Of a stretch of DNA of 64,000 nt, positions 41,238 to 50,289 are shown in pieces. A program made the translations under genes and the position numbers. Below the pieces are notes generated by a model. It saw nothing but the letters and a program-made list of their open reading frames with translations, ran no database searches and was not told the DNA's origin. The first letter of the stretch is position 1. The number at the start of each line of letters is the position of its first letter. Origin of the DNA: Castellaniella defragrans_A (lineage in GTDB: Bacteria > Pseudomonadota > Gammaproteobacteria > Burkholderiales > Burkholderiaceae_B); NCBI RefSeq assembly GCF_040394755.1, contig NZ_JBEBRQ010000005.1, one strand, 5' to 3'.

Positions 41238-42845
41238 CTAGTGCGCCCCGCCGCCGGGCAGGCCGTGGCTTGCCGACTTGGGTCTGGCGAACCAGATCAG
41301 GCCGATCAGCAGCAGGAATATCAGCGCCGAGGCGTAGAAGATGTCCGTGGCCGACATGGTGTAGGCCTGCTGGTCGATCAGCCGGTCGATGATGGCGGCG
41401 CCTTGCTGGGTGCTCAGGCCCATCTGATGCAGGCCGTTCATGACCTGGTCGAAGGCGGGCTCGCCCGGGCGCGCCACCTCGGTGAGGCGGCTATGGTGCA
41501 GGGTGGCGCGGTTGTCCCACAGGGTGGTGGTGATCGAGGTGCCGAAGGCGCCGCAGACCAGGCGGGCGAAGTTCGACAGACCGGCGGCGGCCGGGATGCG
41601 GTCGGCGCTCAGTCCGGACAGCGTCAGGGTCGTCAGCGGGATGAAGAACGTGGCCATTGCCGCGCCCTGGAGGAAGGTCGGCAGCATCACGGCGTACACG
41701 TCGACCTGGGTGTTGAACTGCGCGCGCATGTAGCTGATCAGGGAAAAGATCAGAAAGGCAACGGTGGCGATGACGCGGGGGTCGTGTTTGGCGAGCAGCT
41801 TGCCGACGACGGGCGAGAGGATGATGGCGAGGATGCCGACGGGCGCCGAGACCACGCCGGCCCAGGTGGCGGTATAGCCCATGGTACTTTGCAGCCATAG
41901 GGGCAGCAGCACGACGGTGCCGAAGAACACCCCGTATGCCACCGACAGCGAGATCACCCCGGTGGTGAAGTTGCGCCCCGCGAACAGGGTGAGGTCCACG
42001 ACGGGATGGCGGGCGGTGAGTTCCCATATGATGAAGTAGACGAACGCCACGACGGACACCACGGCCAGCACGCAGATGACCGGGCTGGCGAACCATTCCA
42101 GCTCTTTGCCTTTGTCGAGCAGCAGTTGCAGCGCGCCCACCCACACGACCAGCAGGATCAGGCCGGTGCGGTCGATGGGCAGGCGGGCGCGGCGCGATTC
42201 ACGCGTTTTGTAGACCTGCCAGGATGCCCAGCCCGCCACGAGGCCGACGGGCACGTTGATGTAGAAGATCCACGACCAGGAATAGTTGTCCGAGATCCAG
42301 CCGCCCAGCAGGGGGCCGGCGATCGGGCCGATCAGGATGGTCATGGACCACATCGCCAGCGCCATGCCGGCCTTGGCCTTGGGATAGCTGGCCAGCATCA
42401 GGGATTGCGACAATGGAATCATGGGGCCGGCCACCGCGCCTTGCAGGACGCGGAAGAACACCAGCGATTCCAGGGACCAGGCAAAGCCGCACAGCCAGGA
42501 GCTGATCACGAACAGCAGCACCGACAGGACGAACAGCCGGACCTGGCCGAAGCGCTGCGTCAGCCAGCCGGTCAGCGGCACGGTGATGGCGTTGGCGACG
42601 GCGAATGAGGTGATGACCCAGGTGCCCTGGGTCGCGCTCACGCCGAGGTCGCCCGCGATGGTCGGGATCGACACGTTGGCGATCGAGGAATCGAGCACGT
42701 TCATGAACACCGCGGCCGACAGGGCTATCGTGCCGAAGGTGCGCGCGCTGCCTTCGAGGGGCGGGTACTCGCGGGGAGGCTGGGCGGGCGCGGCAGTGGC
42801 CGCGTCGTCGCCTTGCGGGGCCGCCTGGGGCGAAGGCTCGCTCAT
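41238..42845 (-). CDS. DHA2/EmrB-type multidrug MFS transporter
   Basis: A 535-residue, 14-helix MFS drug-proton antiporter. Family marks: FMNVLDSSIANVSIPTIAGD in helix 1 with the acidic residue, TGWLTQRFGQVRLFV (loop motif A) and PIAGPLLGGWISDNYSWSW (motif C). Its start overlaps the EmrA-like stop by four bases. With the periplasmic adaptor and NodT-type outer membrane channel it forms a complete tripartite pump. Confidence 0.93.
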   Translation of the reverse strand: MSEPSPQAAPQGDDAATAAPAQPPREYPPLEGSARTFGTIALSAAVFMNVLDSSIANVSIPTIAGDLGVSATQGTWVITSFAVANAITVPLTGWLTQRFGQVRLFVLSVLLFVISSWLCGFAWSLESLVFFRVLQGAVAGPMIPLSQSLMLASYPKAKAGMALAMWSMTILIGPIAGPLLGGWISDNYSWSWIFYINVPVGLVAGWASWQVYKTRESRRARLPIDRTGLILLVVWVGALQLLLDKGKELEWFASPVICVLAVVSVVAFVYFIIWELTARHPVVDLTLFAGRNFTTGVISLSVAYGVFFGTVVLLPLWLQSTMGYTATWAGVVSAPVGILAIILSPVVGKLLAKHDPRVIATVAFLIFSLISYMRAQFNTQVDVYAVMLPTFLQGAAMATFFIPLTTLTLSGLSADRIPAAAGLSNFARLVCGAFGTSITTTLWDNRATLHHSRLTEVARPGEPAFDQVMNGLHQMGLSTQQGAAIIDRLIDQQAYTMSATDIFYASALIFLLLIGLIWFARPKSASHGLPGGGAH

Positions 42846-44026
42846 GATCCGAGGTTTTTCTGGATGATGGACTGGATCAGCGCATCGACCGCCTGGTCGT
42901 CATGCGTGTAGACGGCGGTGCGTTGCGGCGCGGGGTTGGCGGGCGTGGCGTCGGCCGCGGGGGCGGTCAGATTGACCTTGACCTCCATGGACAGGCCCAC
43001 GCGCAGAGGATGGGCGCGCAGTTCCTCGGGATCGAGCTGGATGCGCACGGGGATGCGCTGGATGACCTTGATCCAGTTGCCGCTGGCGTTTTGCGCTGGC
43101 AGCAGCGATGATGCTCCGCCGGTGATCGCCGATACGCCCACCACGGTGCCGTGGTAGGTGACGGCGCTGCCGTACATGTCCGAGACGATGGTGGCTTTTT
43201 GCCCGGGCTGCATGGCGTGGATCTGGTTTTCCTTGAAGTTCGCCTCGACCCAGAGCTGCTCCAGGGGGACGATGGTCATGAGCGGGGTGCCGGGCAGGAC
43301 ATGCTGGCCGAGCTGGGCGCTGCGCAGGGCGACCATGCCCTGGACTGGCGCGACGATGCGGGTACGGGCCTCGGCGAGCCAGGCGTTGCGCACCTGATCG
43401 GCGGCTTGCAGGACATCGGGATGGGTGGCGACCGTGCTGCCCTGGGTGAGCGCCTGATTGGTTTCCAGTTTGGCCTTGGCGGCGGCATAGGCGGCCTGCG
43501 CCTGCGCGAGGCCGGCCTGGGCGGCCTTGACGGCGATGCGGGCGTGCAGGAGCTCCTCGCCGCTGACCCCGCCCGATTTGCCGAGCGCATTGCGCCGCTG
43601 CTGGTCGCTTTGCGCCTTGTCGAGCACGGTCTGCGCCTGCTCGATGTTGGCCTTGCGCATGGCGACGTCGGCCGCCAGGGCGTCGTTCTGGACGAACAGG
43701 GTCTGAGTGCGGCGCACGGTCTGGGCGAGCGCCGCCTTGGCCTGTTCGAGCGCGATGCGCGTGTCGCTCGGATCGAGCGTCAGCAGGGCCGCACCCTGTT
43801 GGATCTGCTGCGTATCCTCGGCGTCGATGGCGATGACGGTGCCGGGGATTTGCGAGGTCACCTGCACCAGATTGCCGTGTACATAGGCGTCGTCGGTCGA
43901 TTCGTAGCGGCTGGCGAACAGGAACCACCAGACAGCATAGAGGATGCCGATGGCGACGAAGACCAGGGTGGCGAGCAGGAGCAGGCGCTTGCGCGGGTTT
44001 TCGGAGGGTTGGTTGGCGGAAGTCAT
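42842..44026 (-). CDS. HlyD/EmrA-family membrane fusion protein
   Basis: A 394-residue adaptor with one N-terminal helix (LLLLATLVFVAIGILYAVWW), the lipoyl half-motif ESTDDAYVHGNLVQVTSQIP, a long alpha-helical hairpin and the second lipoyl half TRIVAPVQGMVALRSAQLGQ. It links the inner-membrane EmrB-like pump to the NodT channel. Second gene in the operon, overlapping the MFS gene. Confidence 0.93.
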   Translation of the reverse strand: MTSANQPSENPRKRLLLLATLVFVAIGILYAVWWFLFASRYESTDDAYVHGNLVQVTSQIPGTVIAIDAEDTQQIQQGAALLTLDPSDTRIALEQAKAALAQTVRRTQTLFVQNDALAADVAMRKANIEQAQTVLDKAQSDQQRRNALGKSGGVSGEELLHARIAVKAAQAGLAQAQAAYAAAKAKLETNQALTQGSTVATHPDVLQAADQVRNAWLAEARTRIVAPVQGMVALRSAQLGQHVLPGTPLMTIVPLEQLWVEANFKENQIHAMQPGQKATIVSDMYGSAVTYHGTVVGVSAITGGASSLLPAQNASGNWIKVIQRIPVRIQLDPEELRAHPLRVGLSMEVKVNLTAPAADATPANPAPQRTAVYTHDDQAVDALIQSIIQKNLGS

Positions 44027-44047
44027 GGTGGATGGTATTGAAAGGAA

Positions 44048-45457
44048 TCAATGGGCGAAGGCGGCTTGCGCGGACTGGTAGCCGCCGCCCAGGGCGGTGT
44101 TGAGCTGGGCGTCCAGGGTGTAGGCGCGCGCGCGCAGGTCGGTGGCGTGGATCGCCTGGGTGAGCGCGTCGCTTTGTGCGAGCAGGACTTGCACGAAGTT
44201 GCCCAGGCCCGCCTGGTAGCGCTTCAGCGCAATGTCGTAGGCGGAGGTGCTGGCCTTGAGGCTGGCCTCCTGGTGATGGATTTGCTCGTGCAGGGACCGG
44301 ATCGAGGCGCTGGCGTCGGCGACCTCGCGCACGGCGCCGAGCACGGTCTGGTTGTATTGTGCGATGGCCAGATCGCGCGCGGCGCGGCGGCTTTCCAGTT
44401 GCGCGTTCAGGGCGCCGGCATGAAAGACCGGCAGGGAGATGGCGGGACCGGCGCCGTAGCCGCGGCTGCCGTCGCGCAGCAGCTGGTCCAGGCCCAGGGA
44501 CATGAACCCGGCGAATGCCGACAGGTTGATGTTGGGAAAGAAGTCGGCCTTTGCAGCCGACACCTCGGCCCCGGCCGCCTCGGCCTGCAGGCGCGCGGCA
44601 ACCACATCGGCGCGCCGGCCCAGCAGATCCAGCGGCATACTCTCGGGCACGCCCTGGGGCAGGGCGGTACCTTTGCGCGGCGCGACCTGCGGCAGTTTGT
44701 CGGGCCCGGTGCCGACGAGCGCCGCGAGCTGGTGATGCAGCAGTTCGGCGTTGTTGCGCGCCTGGGCCAGCTGGACCCGGGCCGCCGAGACGGCGGAATC
44801 GGCCTGGTCCACGTCCACCTGTGTGCCGAGTCCGTGGGTGTAGCGGTCGCGCGTGATGTCGAGCACGTTTTGCTGCTTGCCGACGATGGTGTCGAGCGCC
44901 GCGGATTGCGCCAGGGCGTTCTGCAACTGGAAATAGCTCTGGACGACCGACGAGATCAGCAGGGTGCGGGCCTGCTGCTGCTCGGCCTGCGCGGCGAGCG
45001 CGGTGGAACGGGCCGCGGCGCTGAGGGCGCGTTGCCGGCCCCAGAGGTCGAGATCGAAATTTACCCGCAGCGTCAGGCTGTTGTCCGTGGCCATCGATCC
45101 GCCCAGCGGCGGCGGGTAGATGTAGTTCTCGCTGTAGTGCTGGCGGTTCAGCTGGTATTGTGCATCGACCTGCGGCCATTGCAGGGCGCGGGCGTTGCGC
45201 ACGGCCGCGTTGGCCATGCGCACGCGCGCGCTGGCCGCGTCCAGGCTCGGGTTACCGGCCAGGGCGCGCGTGACCAGTCCGTCGAGCTGCGGGTCCTGGT
45301 AGCGCTGCCACCATTCGAGGGTGGGCCATTGGACGGCGGTGGCGTCCCGCAGGCCGATGTCGGCGCCGTCCAATGGCTGGACGGCCGGCTTGCCGGGGTC
45401 CATGGGCGCGCAGGCCGATAGCGCAAGGACGAGAACGAGGGGAAACAGGGGTTTCAT
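44048..45457 (-). CDS. NodT-type outer membrane efflux lipoprotein
   Basis: A 469-residue TolC-like channel. It begins MKPLFPLVLVLALSACAP with lipobox LSAC, so it is lipid-anchored. Two OEP repeats are visible; DGLVTRALAGNPSLDAASAR and ERLLDLL-like segments match RND/MFS partner channels. First gene of the operon, 21 bases before emrA-like; a MarR-type operator sits 34 bases upstream of its start. Confidence 0.92.
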   Translation of the reverse strand: MKPLFPLVLVLALSACAPMDPGKPAVQPLDGADIGLRDATAVQWPTLEWWQRYQDPQLDGLVTRALAGNPSLDAASARVRMANAAVRNARALQWPQVDAQYQLNRQHYSENYIYPPPLGGSMATDNSLTLRVNFDLDLWGRQRALSAAARSTALAAQAEQQQARTLLISSVVQSYFQLQNALAQSAALDTIVGKQQNVLDITRDRYTHGLGTQVDVDQADSAVSAARVQLAQARNNAELLHHQLAALVGTGPDKLPQVAPRKGTALPQGVPESMPLDLLGRRADVVAARLQAEAAGAEVSAAKADFFPNINLSAFAGFMSLGLDQLLRDGSRGYGAGPAISLPVFHAGALNAQLESRRAARDLAIAQYNQTVLGAVREVADASASIRSLHEQIHHQEASLKASTSAYDIALKRYQAGLGNFVQVLLAQSDALTQAIHATDLRARAYTLDAQLNTALGGGYQSAQAAFAH

Positions 45458-45490
45458 ACTGACAATGAGCTGAACATTATTGATTGGTCT

Positions 45491-45512
45491 GTATCTGACT
45501 AGGCAATTATAT
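45491..45512. promoter_or_regulatory. operator upstream of efflux operon
   Basis: GTATCTGACTAGGCAATTAT plus AT shares 20 of 22 bases with the site at 49314-49335 in front of the MarR gene. Placed 34 bases before the efflux operon start it would block RNA polymerase. Binding by that MarR protein is inferred. Confidence 0.7.
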
Positions 45513-45741
45513 AGCGTGTGCCGGATGACGAAATATTTCAGGAAATCGGCAAAACCCTGGCCCGGGCGACATGGCGGGGGCCAGGGTGTGGCGCCGGCGG
45601 CCCCGGCCGTCGCCGATCAGGCGGCGCGGCAGGCCGAAAGGCTGCCGACTTTCGGCATTGGACCACTCATCGCGGCGCAGGTTCAGCGATGACCGGCGGG
45701 ATCGGGGCCGTCACAGCCGCATCCCGCCGCCCGCCGGCTGG

Positions 45742-48528
45742 TCACCATTGCATGTTGATGCCGAACCGGCCGTTCCAGGCTTTCCGGCCCGTACCGTCCA
45801 GAGAGTGATTGTGAGAGGCCGACACGAACAGCGAGATGGCATCCGTGATCTGGCCGGATACGCCCGCGCCGATTTCGCCCCAGGTCCCGCCGAGCGAAGA
45901 CCAGACGGTCGTGGGGTGGGCGCCATCCAGGGTGGTGGCGGTCGTCCTGGCGTCGCCGTTGAATTCGTGCCAGACGTTCGCCCGGACCCAGGTGCTCAAC
46001 AGACGCGGTTTGGCGCCGGGCAGCGCCAGGGTCCGGGCGATGCGAACGCCGAGACGGCCGCGCAGGCTCTCCTGGTCCGACAGATTGAAACGGCCATAGG
46101 CATCGCTCGTGTCATCGAACGAGAGATTTTGATATGCCAGTTGCGCCTGCGGTTCGATCGTCAGGTCGTGGCCGGCACTGAAGCCGTAGCCGCCCTCCAG
46201 CGAGGTCAGGATGCCGAATCCGTTCGTCGACAATTTCTGGCCGGCGACGGATTTCGCGTCCGCCTGATAGCGGGTTCCTTGCACGACGGCGTCCGTATAC
46301 CAGCCCCGGGCCGATTGGTGTGTCCAGTAGCCGCCCAGGGTGTAGGCATCCATGCGGATATTGCCGGCCTTGCCGGACCAAGCATCCTGCGCGTCGGCAT
46401 CGATGTTGCCGTAGCCGGCATAGAAACCGGCGCGGTCCAGCGTCCCGTCGGCCCGTTCGCGGGTCAGGACATCGAGGCCGCCCTGGATGCCCGCGAACGT
46501 GTAGTCGTAGTCCGGGCCGTGGCGCTCGAAGCCGCCGTTGTCCATGGACCCGCGGTCGCCGATCAGCCGCATCCAGCCCGATGCGGCGCGCCGGGTCCGG
46601 TCGGCCTGCGCCGCGCCGTTCGGGGCCGGCCAGATTGCGCCGACACGTTCATGCAGGGTGCCGAGCATCGCGTAGCCGTATTCGGAAGCGATCGGGAGCA
46701 CCGAGGCCGTCAACGGAAACTCGGCGCGGTAGTCGGGAATGGTGGGGGCTTGTGCGAGCGTGCTGCGCAGGTACCAGTTCTGGTCGCTCGGGTTGCCGCC
46801 GGTCGCGGCGTCGCCGCCGAAGTGCAGGTTGTAGTCGTAGGCGCCCGCTGCGACGCGGTCTGACAGCCGGAAAGCGTCCGCCGTGCTGCCGCCGGTCTGG
46901 ATGATCAGGATGCCGTCGCCGGAGGTCTGATCCCCGGTCCCGCCAGCGTTGACGATGCCGACCGCTGTGACGCCGGATGCGGTGCCCTGGATATTCAGGC
47001 GGTCCGTCGCCGAGCCGTTGCCGCCGAGAGCCGTGCGCAGGATCAGCGATCCGTTATCGCCGGTGTAGTTGCCCGCCACCGTCAGGGTTGCGCCGACCGG
47101 GCCCGTCGAGCCTGCCGTGCCGGTCATGACCGTGCCGCTGTTCCCCAGGCTGGCCAGCGTCTGGTTCAGGCCGTTCGCGTCGAGGAAGGCGCCGCCGCCG
47201 ACGACGAAATCCGACGCCGCGCTGAAGGCGCCCGTGGCGCCCGCCTTGAGCAGGCCGCCGGATACCGTTGTCGTGCCGCTGTAGGTGTTGGGGCCGCCCA
47301 GGGTCGTCGCGCCGGCCAGCACGTTCACGGTGCCTGCCCCGAGGATCGGGGCCTGGAACGTGTAGCCGTCGTTCGCCGTGGCGGTGTGGTTGAACACCAG
47401 TGTGCCGGTGCCGACGCTGGTGGTGCTGCCAAACTGAACTTGGCTTGCGCTCAATGTGCCGGGCGCGGTGGCGGTGTCGCCGTCCGCGGCCCCGATGTTC
47501 AGTGTGCCGGAGGCGTTGGTTGTGTAGGCAATGAAAGTGGTCCCCGCATTGACTGTGCCGCCATTGGAAACCGTCAGTTTGCCGGTGCCGTTATAGCCGA
47601 TAGCCAGGTCGCCGGTGTTGGTCCATGTGGAGCCGCTGCCGGTGACCTCGACCGTGCCTGTGGAGTGGGTACCGACATATCCATCGGTATTCGATACGGT
47701 GCCGCCGTTGGAGATCGTCAGTTGGCCGCTGCTGCCGCTATTCATGCCAATAGCCAAGCTGCCGGTGTTGGTCCATGTGGAGTTCCCTGTCACTTCGACT
47801 TTGCCTGTGGAGCCTGAGTAAGTACCGATATATCCGTTGGTATTCGATACAACGCCGCCAGTGGAAATCGTCAGCTGGCCGATGCCGTAATTGCCGACAT
47901 ACAGGGTTGTGTTGGTCCATGTGGCGCCGCTGGTCACCTCGACTGTGCCATCTCCGGTACTGTTTTGACCAATATATCCGACGGTATTCGAAACAACGCC
48001 CTTGTCGGAAATCGTCAGTTGACCGAATCCGCTGGCGCCAACGGACAGTTGGCCAGCACCCATGTTCCATTTCGAGCCATTACCAGTAACTGTCACTGTG
48101 CCCTTGCCGATGGTGCTAATGTTGCCGATGGTCGCGGTGCCACTATTCACGATTCCAGCGCCGGAAATCGTCATTTCGCCTGTGCCGGCCATACCGATAT
48201 TGAGGAAGTCGCCGGCGTTCCATGTCGCGCCGCTGGTGACCTCGACGGTGCCCTTGCTGCCTGGGTTATCCCCGATAGAACCCCCAGTGCTGGTCACCAA
48301 ACTATTATCGGAAATCCTCAGCGAACCGGTTCCGGTATTGCCGACATACAGCACTTCGCCGATATTCCAGGGGTTTGGGGGATCGTTGCCGCCGTTGGGT
48401 ATCGTGATTGAGAGTCCGTCTATGTTATAGGCGCGGACATCCGCCGGTGCACTGAATGCCGCGATGGCGGCGGTGATGATTGCCGCGCAGGAAGGGGGAG
48501 TCCTTCGAACGTTGAACACATTTTCCAT
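45742..48528 (-). CDS. autotransporter with T5SS/PEP-CTERM-type repeats
   Basis: A 928-residue type Va protein. Signal peptide CAAIITAAIAAFSAPADVRA. The passenger has about eight repeats of roughly 34-40 residues of the pattern GTVEVTSGATWTNTTLYVGN xGxGQLTISxGGVVSNTxGYIG, matching the T5SS-associated repeat family. A barrel begins near residue 625 (ASGWMRLIGDRGS) and ends FGINMQW. The start at 48528 has GGAGGT directly upstream; a longer frame lacks it. Likely surface-exposed adhesin or beta-helix protein. Confidence 0.9.
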   Translation of the reverse strand: MENVFNVRRTPPSCAAIITAAIAAFSAPADVRAYNIDGLSITIPNGGNDPPNPWNIGEVLYVGNTGTGSLRISDNSLVTSTGGSIGDNPGSKGTVEVTSGATWNAGDFLNIGMAGTGEMTISGAGIVNSGTATIGNISTIGKGTVTVTGNGSKWNMGAGQLSVGASGFGQLTISDKGVVSNTVGYIGQNSTGDGTVEVTSGATWTNTTLYVGNYGIGQLTISTGGVVSNTNGYIGTYSGSTGKVEVTGNSTWTNTGSLAIGMNSGSSGQLTISNGGTVSNTDGYVGTHSTGTVEVTGSGSTWTNTGDLAIGYNGTGKLTVSNGGTVNAGTTFIAYTTNASGTLNIGAADGDTATAPGTLSASQVQFGSTTSVGTGTLVFNHTATANDGYTFQAPILGAGTVNVLAGATTLGGPNTYSGTTTVSGGLLKAGATGAFSAASDFVVGGGAFLDANGLNQTLASLGNSGTVMTGTAGSTGPVGATLTVAGNYTGDNGSLILRTALGGNGSATDRLNIQGTASGVTAVGIVNAGGTGDQTSGDGILIIQTGGSTADAFRLSDRVAAGAYDYNLHFGGDAATGGNPSDQNWYLRSTLAQAPTIPDYRAEFPLTASVLPIASEYGYAMLGTLHERVGAIWPAPNGAAQADRTRRAASGWMRLIGDRGSMDNGGFERHGPDYDYTFAGIQGGLDVLTRERADGTLDRAGFYAGYGNIDADAQDAWSGKAGNIRMDAYTLGGYWTHQSARGWYTDAVVQGTRYQADAKSVAGQKLSTNGFGILTSLEGGYGFSAGHDLTIEPQAQLAYQNLSFDDTSDAYGRFNLSDQESLRGRLGVRIARTLALPGAKPRLLSTWVRANVWHEFNGDARTTATTLDGAHPTTVWSSLGGTWGEIGAGVSGQITDAISLFVSASHNHSLDGTGRKAWNGRFGINMQW

Positions 48529-48750
48529 ACAGACCTCCAGAATGGAGCCTGCGAACGGTGCTTGGCCACGGTCGGGAAGGGTCCCGGACCGTTTGCCAAT
48601 TCTGCGACCCGGATTGGGAGCATCTGGAAGAGCCAAGCAACAATCCAATCAGGCAACTTTTATTTATATTCTATCTTGGATTGCTACATATTTGTTACTT
48701 TATGAAACCCAACAGGTTTCAGATCGCTCAGTCAATGTAGGGGTAACGCC

Positions 48751-49293
48751 TCAAGCGGGACTTGCGGGTTCCGAGGCGTGGCGCAGATAGCGTTCGCCGT
48801 TGTCGATCATGCGGCGCAGCAGGCCGAACAGCATCTGGATTTCGTCGTCGGACAATCCCTCGAGATGTAGGTTCAGGGTGTCGGCGATGACCGGCAGAAT
48901 CTGGCCGACGACGGCGCGGCCCTCGTCGGTGAGCACGATCTTGACGACGCGCCGGTCCTCGGGATAGGGCTCGCGCCGGAGGAATCCCTTGGTTTCCAGG
49001 CGGTCCAGCGTGCGGGTGATGGCCCCGGTGTCGGCCTGCATGGCGCGTGCCAGACCCGCCGGGGTGTCGACGCCCTGGTGGTGGATCAGCATCAGGGGGC
49101 GCCACTGGATGGCGGTCAGCCCGAGCGGCGCGGCCTTGTGGTCGATGACGCGATGCAGCAGGCTGTGGACTTGCTTGATCAGCAGGCCCAGGTTGTTCTG
49201 GCTGAGGGCGCAGGGGCTGGCCTGATAGTACGGGCGGGCGCCCGATGGGGTACAGGGCGAGGCGGTGGTTGGCGTTGCGGTTTCGGCTGACAT
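48751..49293 (-). CDS. MarR-family transcriptional regulator
   Basis: A 180-residue winged-helix repressor. The recognition helix region is GVDTPAGLARAMQADTGAITRTLDRLETKGFL and the wing is EPYPEDRRVVKIVLTDEG. A 22-bp operator lies 21 bases before its start, and a copy precedes the nodT-emrAB operon, so it probably senses a toxic compound and releases both promoters. Divergent from the EamA gene. Confidence 0.9.
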   Translation of the reverse strand: MSAETATPTTASPCTPSGARPYYQASPCALSQNNLGLLIKQVHSLLHRVIDHKAAPLGLTAIQWRPLMLIHHQGVDTPAGLARAMQADTGAITRTLDRLETKGFLRREPYPEDRRVVKIVLTDEGRAVVGQILPVIADTLNLHLEGLSDDEIQMLFGLLRRMIDNGERYLRHASEPASPA

Positions 49294-49313
49294 GATAAAA
49301 TCTTACCTGATCA

Positions 49314-49335
49314 GTATCTGCCTAGGCAAATATAT
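49314..49335. promoter_or_regulatory. operator between marR and eamA genes
   Basis: GTATCTGCCTAGGCAAATAT plus AT contains the palindrome TGCCTAGGCA. It lies 21-42 bases before the marR start and 23-44 before the EamA start, so it could control both, and it matches the efflux operon operator at 45491-45512. Confidence 0.75.
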
Positions 49336-49357
49336 CTTGAAGGCCCCGACCTCGCGA

Positions 49358-50251
49358 ATGTTCTGGACCGGCTTCGCGTTTGCCGGATTGGGCGCGATCC
49401 TGTTCTCCGCCAAGGCGATCGTGGCCAAGCTGACCTATCGGTATGGCGTCCAGGCGCTGGATGTCATCGGCTTTCGCATGATGCTGTCGCTGCCTTTTTT
49501 CCTCGCGATCGCTTATTTCCAGGCGCGGCGCGCGCGGCTGGGCCGCATTGCCCGGCTGAACCGGCGCGACGGCCTGCGCATCGTCCTGCTGGGGTGTATC
49601 GGCTATTACCTGTCCAGCTTTCTGGATTTTCTGGGGCTGGAATACATTTCGGCGGGGCTCGAACGCCTGATTCTGTTTCTCGCCCCCACCTTCGTTCTGC
49701 TGATCTCCGCGGGTTTCCTCAAGCGTCCGATCGCGCGGCGCCAGTGGGTCGCCATGGGCCTGGCCTATTTCGGGGTCGCCCTTGCATTCTGGGGGGATCT
49801 GTCGTTCAGTGGCGACGGTGTCGTGATTGGTTCGCTGTGCGTCCTGGGCGCCGCGCTTTCTTATGCCCTGTACCTGATCGGGGCGGGGGAGCTGGTCGAG
49901 CGTGTGACGGCCACGCGCCTGGCGGCCTATGCGATGTCGGTCTCTGCAGTTGTGACGCTGGGGCATTTTTTCTGGGTGCGGGGATGGGATGGTCTGGCGG
50001 TGCCCTGGCCGGTCTATCGGCTGTCGCTGATCCATGCCGTGTTCAATACCGTCCTGCCCACCTTCATGGTGATGTGGGCGGTGGCGCGCATCGGCGCGCC
50101 GCTGGCGGCCCAGCTCGGCCTGATCGGGCCGGTGTCGATCCTGTTCCTGGCCTATGCTTTTCTCGGCGAGCCCATCACCGCCGCGCAGATCGCCGGGACC
50201 GCGTTCGTGGCCGTGAGCGCGATCGTGCTTGGCCGGCGCCAGGGGGCCTGA
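49358..50251 (+). CDS. EamA/DMT-family permease
   Basis: A 297-residue protein with ten predicted helices and two EamA repeats. It starts MFWTGFAFAGLGAILFSAKA, with an internal second repeat from VIGSLCVLGAALSYALYLIG. DMT permeases export amino acids or metabolites; substrate unknown. The start at 49358 is favoured by the hydrophobic beginning; frame open to 49265 would overlap marR. Shares the marR operator, so may belong to the same regulon. Confidence 0.88.
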   Translation: MFWTGFAFAGLGAILFSAKAIVAKLTYRYGVQALDVIGFRMMLSLPFFLAIAYFQARRARLGRIARLNRRDGLRIVLLGCIGYYLSSFLDFLGLEYISAGLERLILFLAPTFVLLISAGFLKRPIARRQWVAMGLAYFGVALAFWGDLSFSGDGVVIGSLCVLGAALSYALYLIGAGELVERVTATRLAAYAMSVSAVVTLGHFFWVRGWDGLAVPWPVYRLSLIHAVFNTVLPTFMVMWAVARIGAPLAAQLGLIGPVSILFLAYAFLGEPITAAQIAGTAFVAVSAIVLGRRQGA

Positions 50252-50289
50252 ATCAGTCCGGCGCCACAGGCGCCTGTGCGGATGGCTCC

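Noticed and set aside
42900..45179. 759-codon minus-strand frame overlapping the emrA and nodT-like genes
   Set aside because: Alternate frame of the same strand with low-complexity R, A and G content; EmrA and NodT frames are the real ones.
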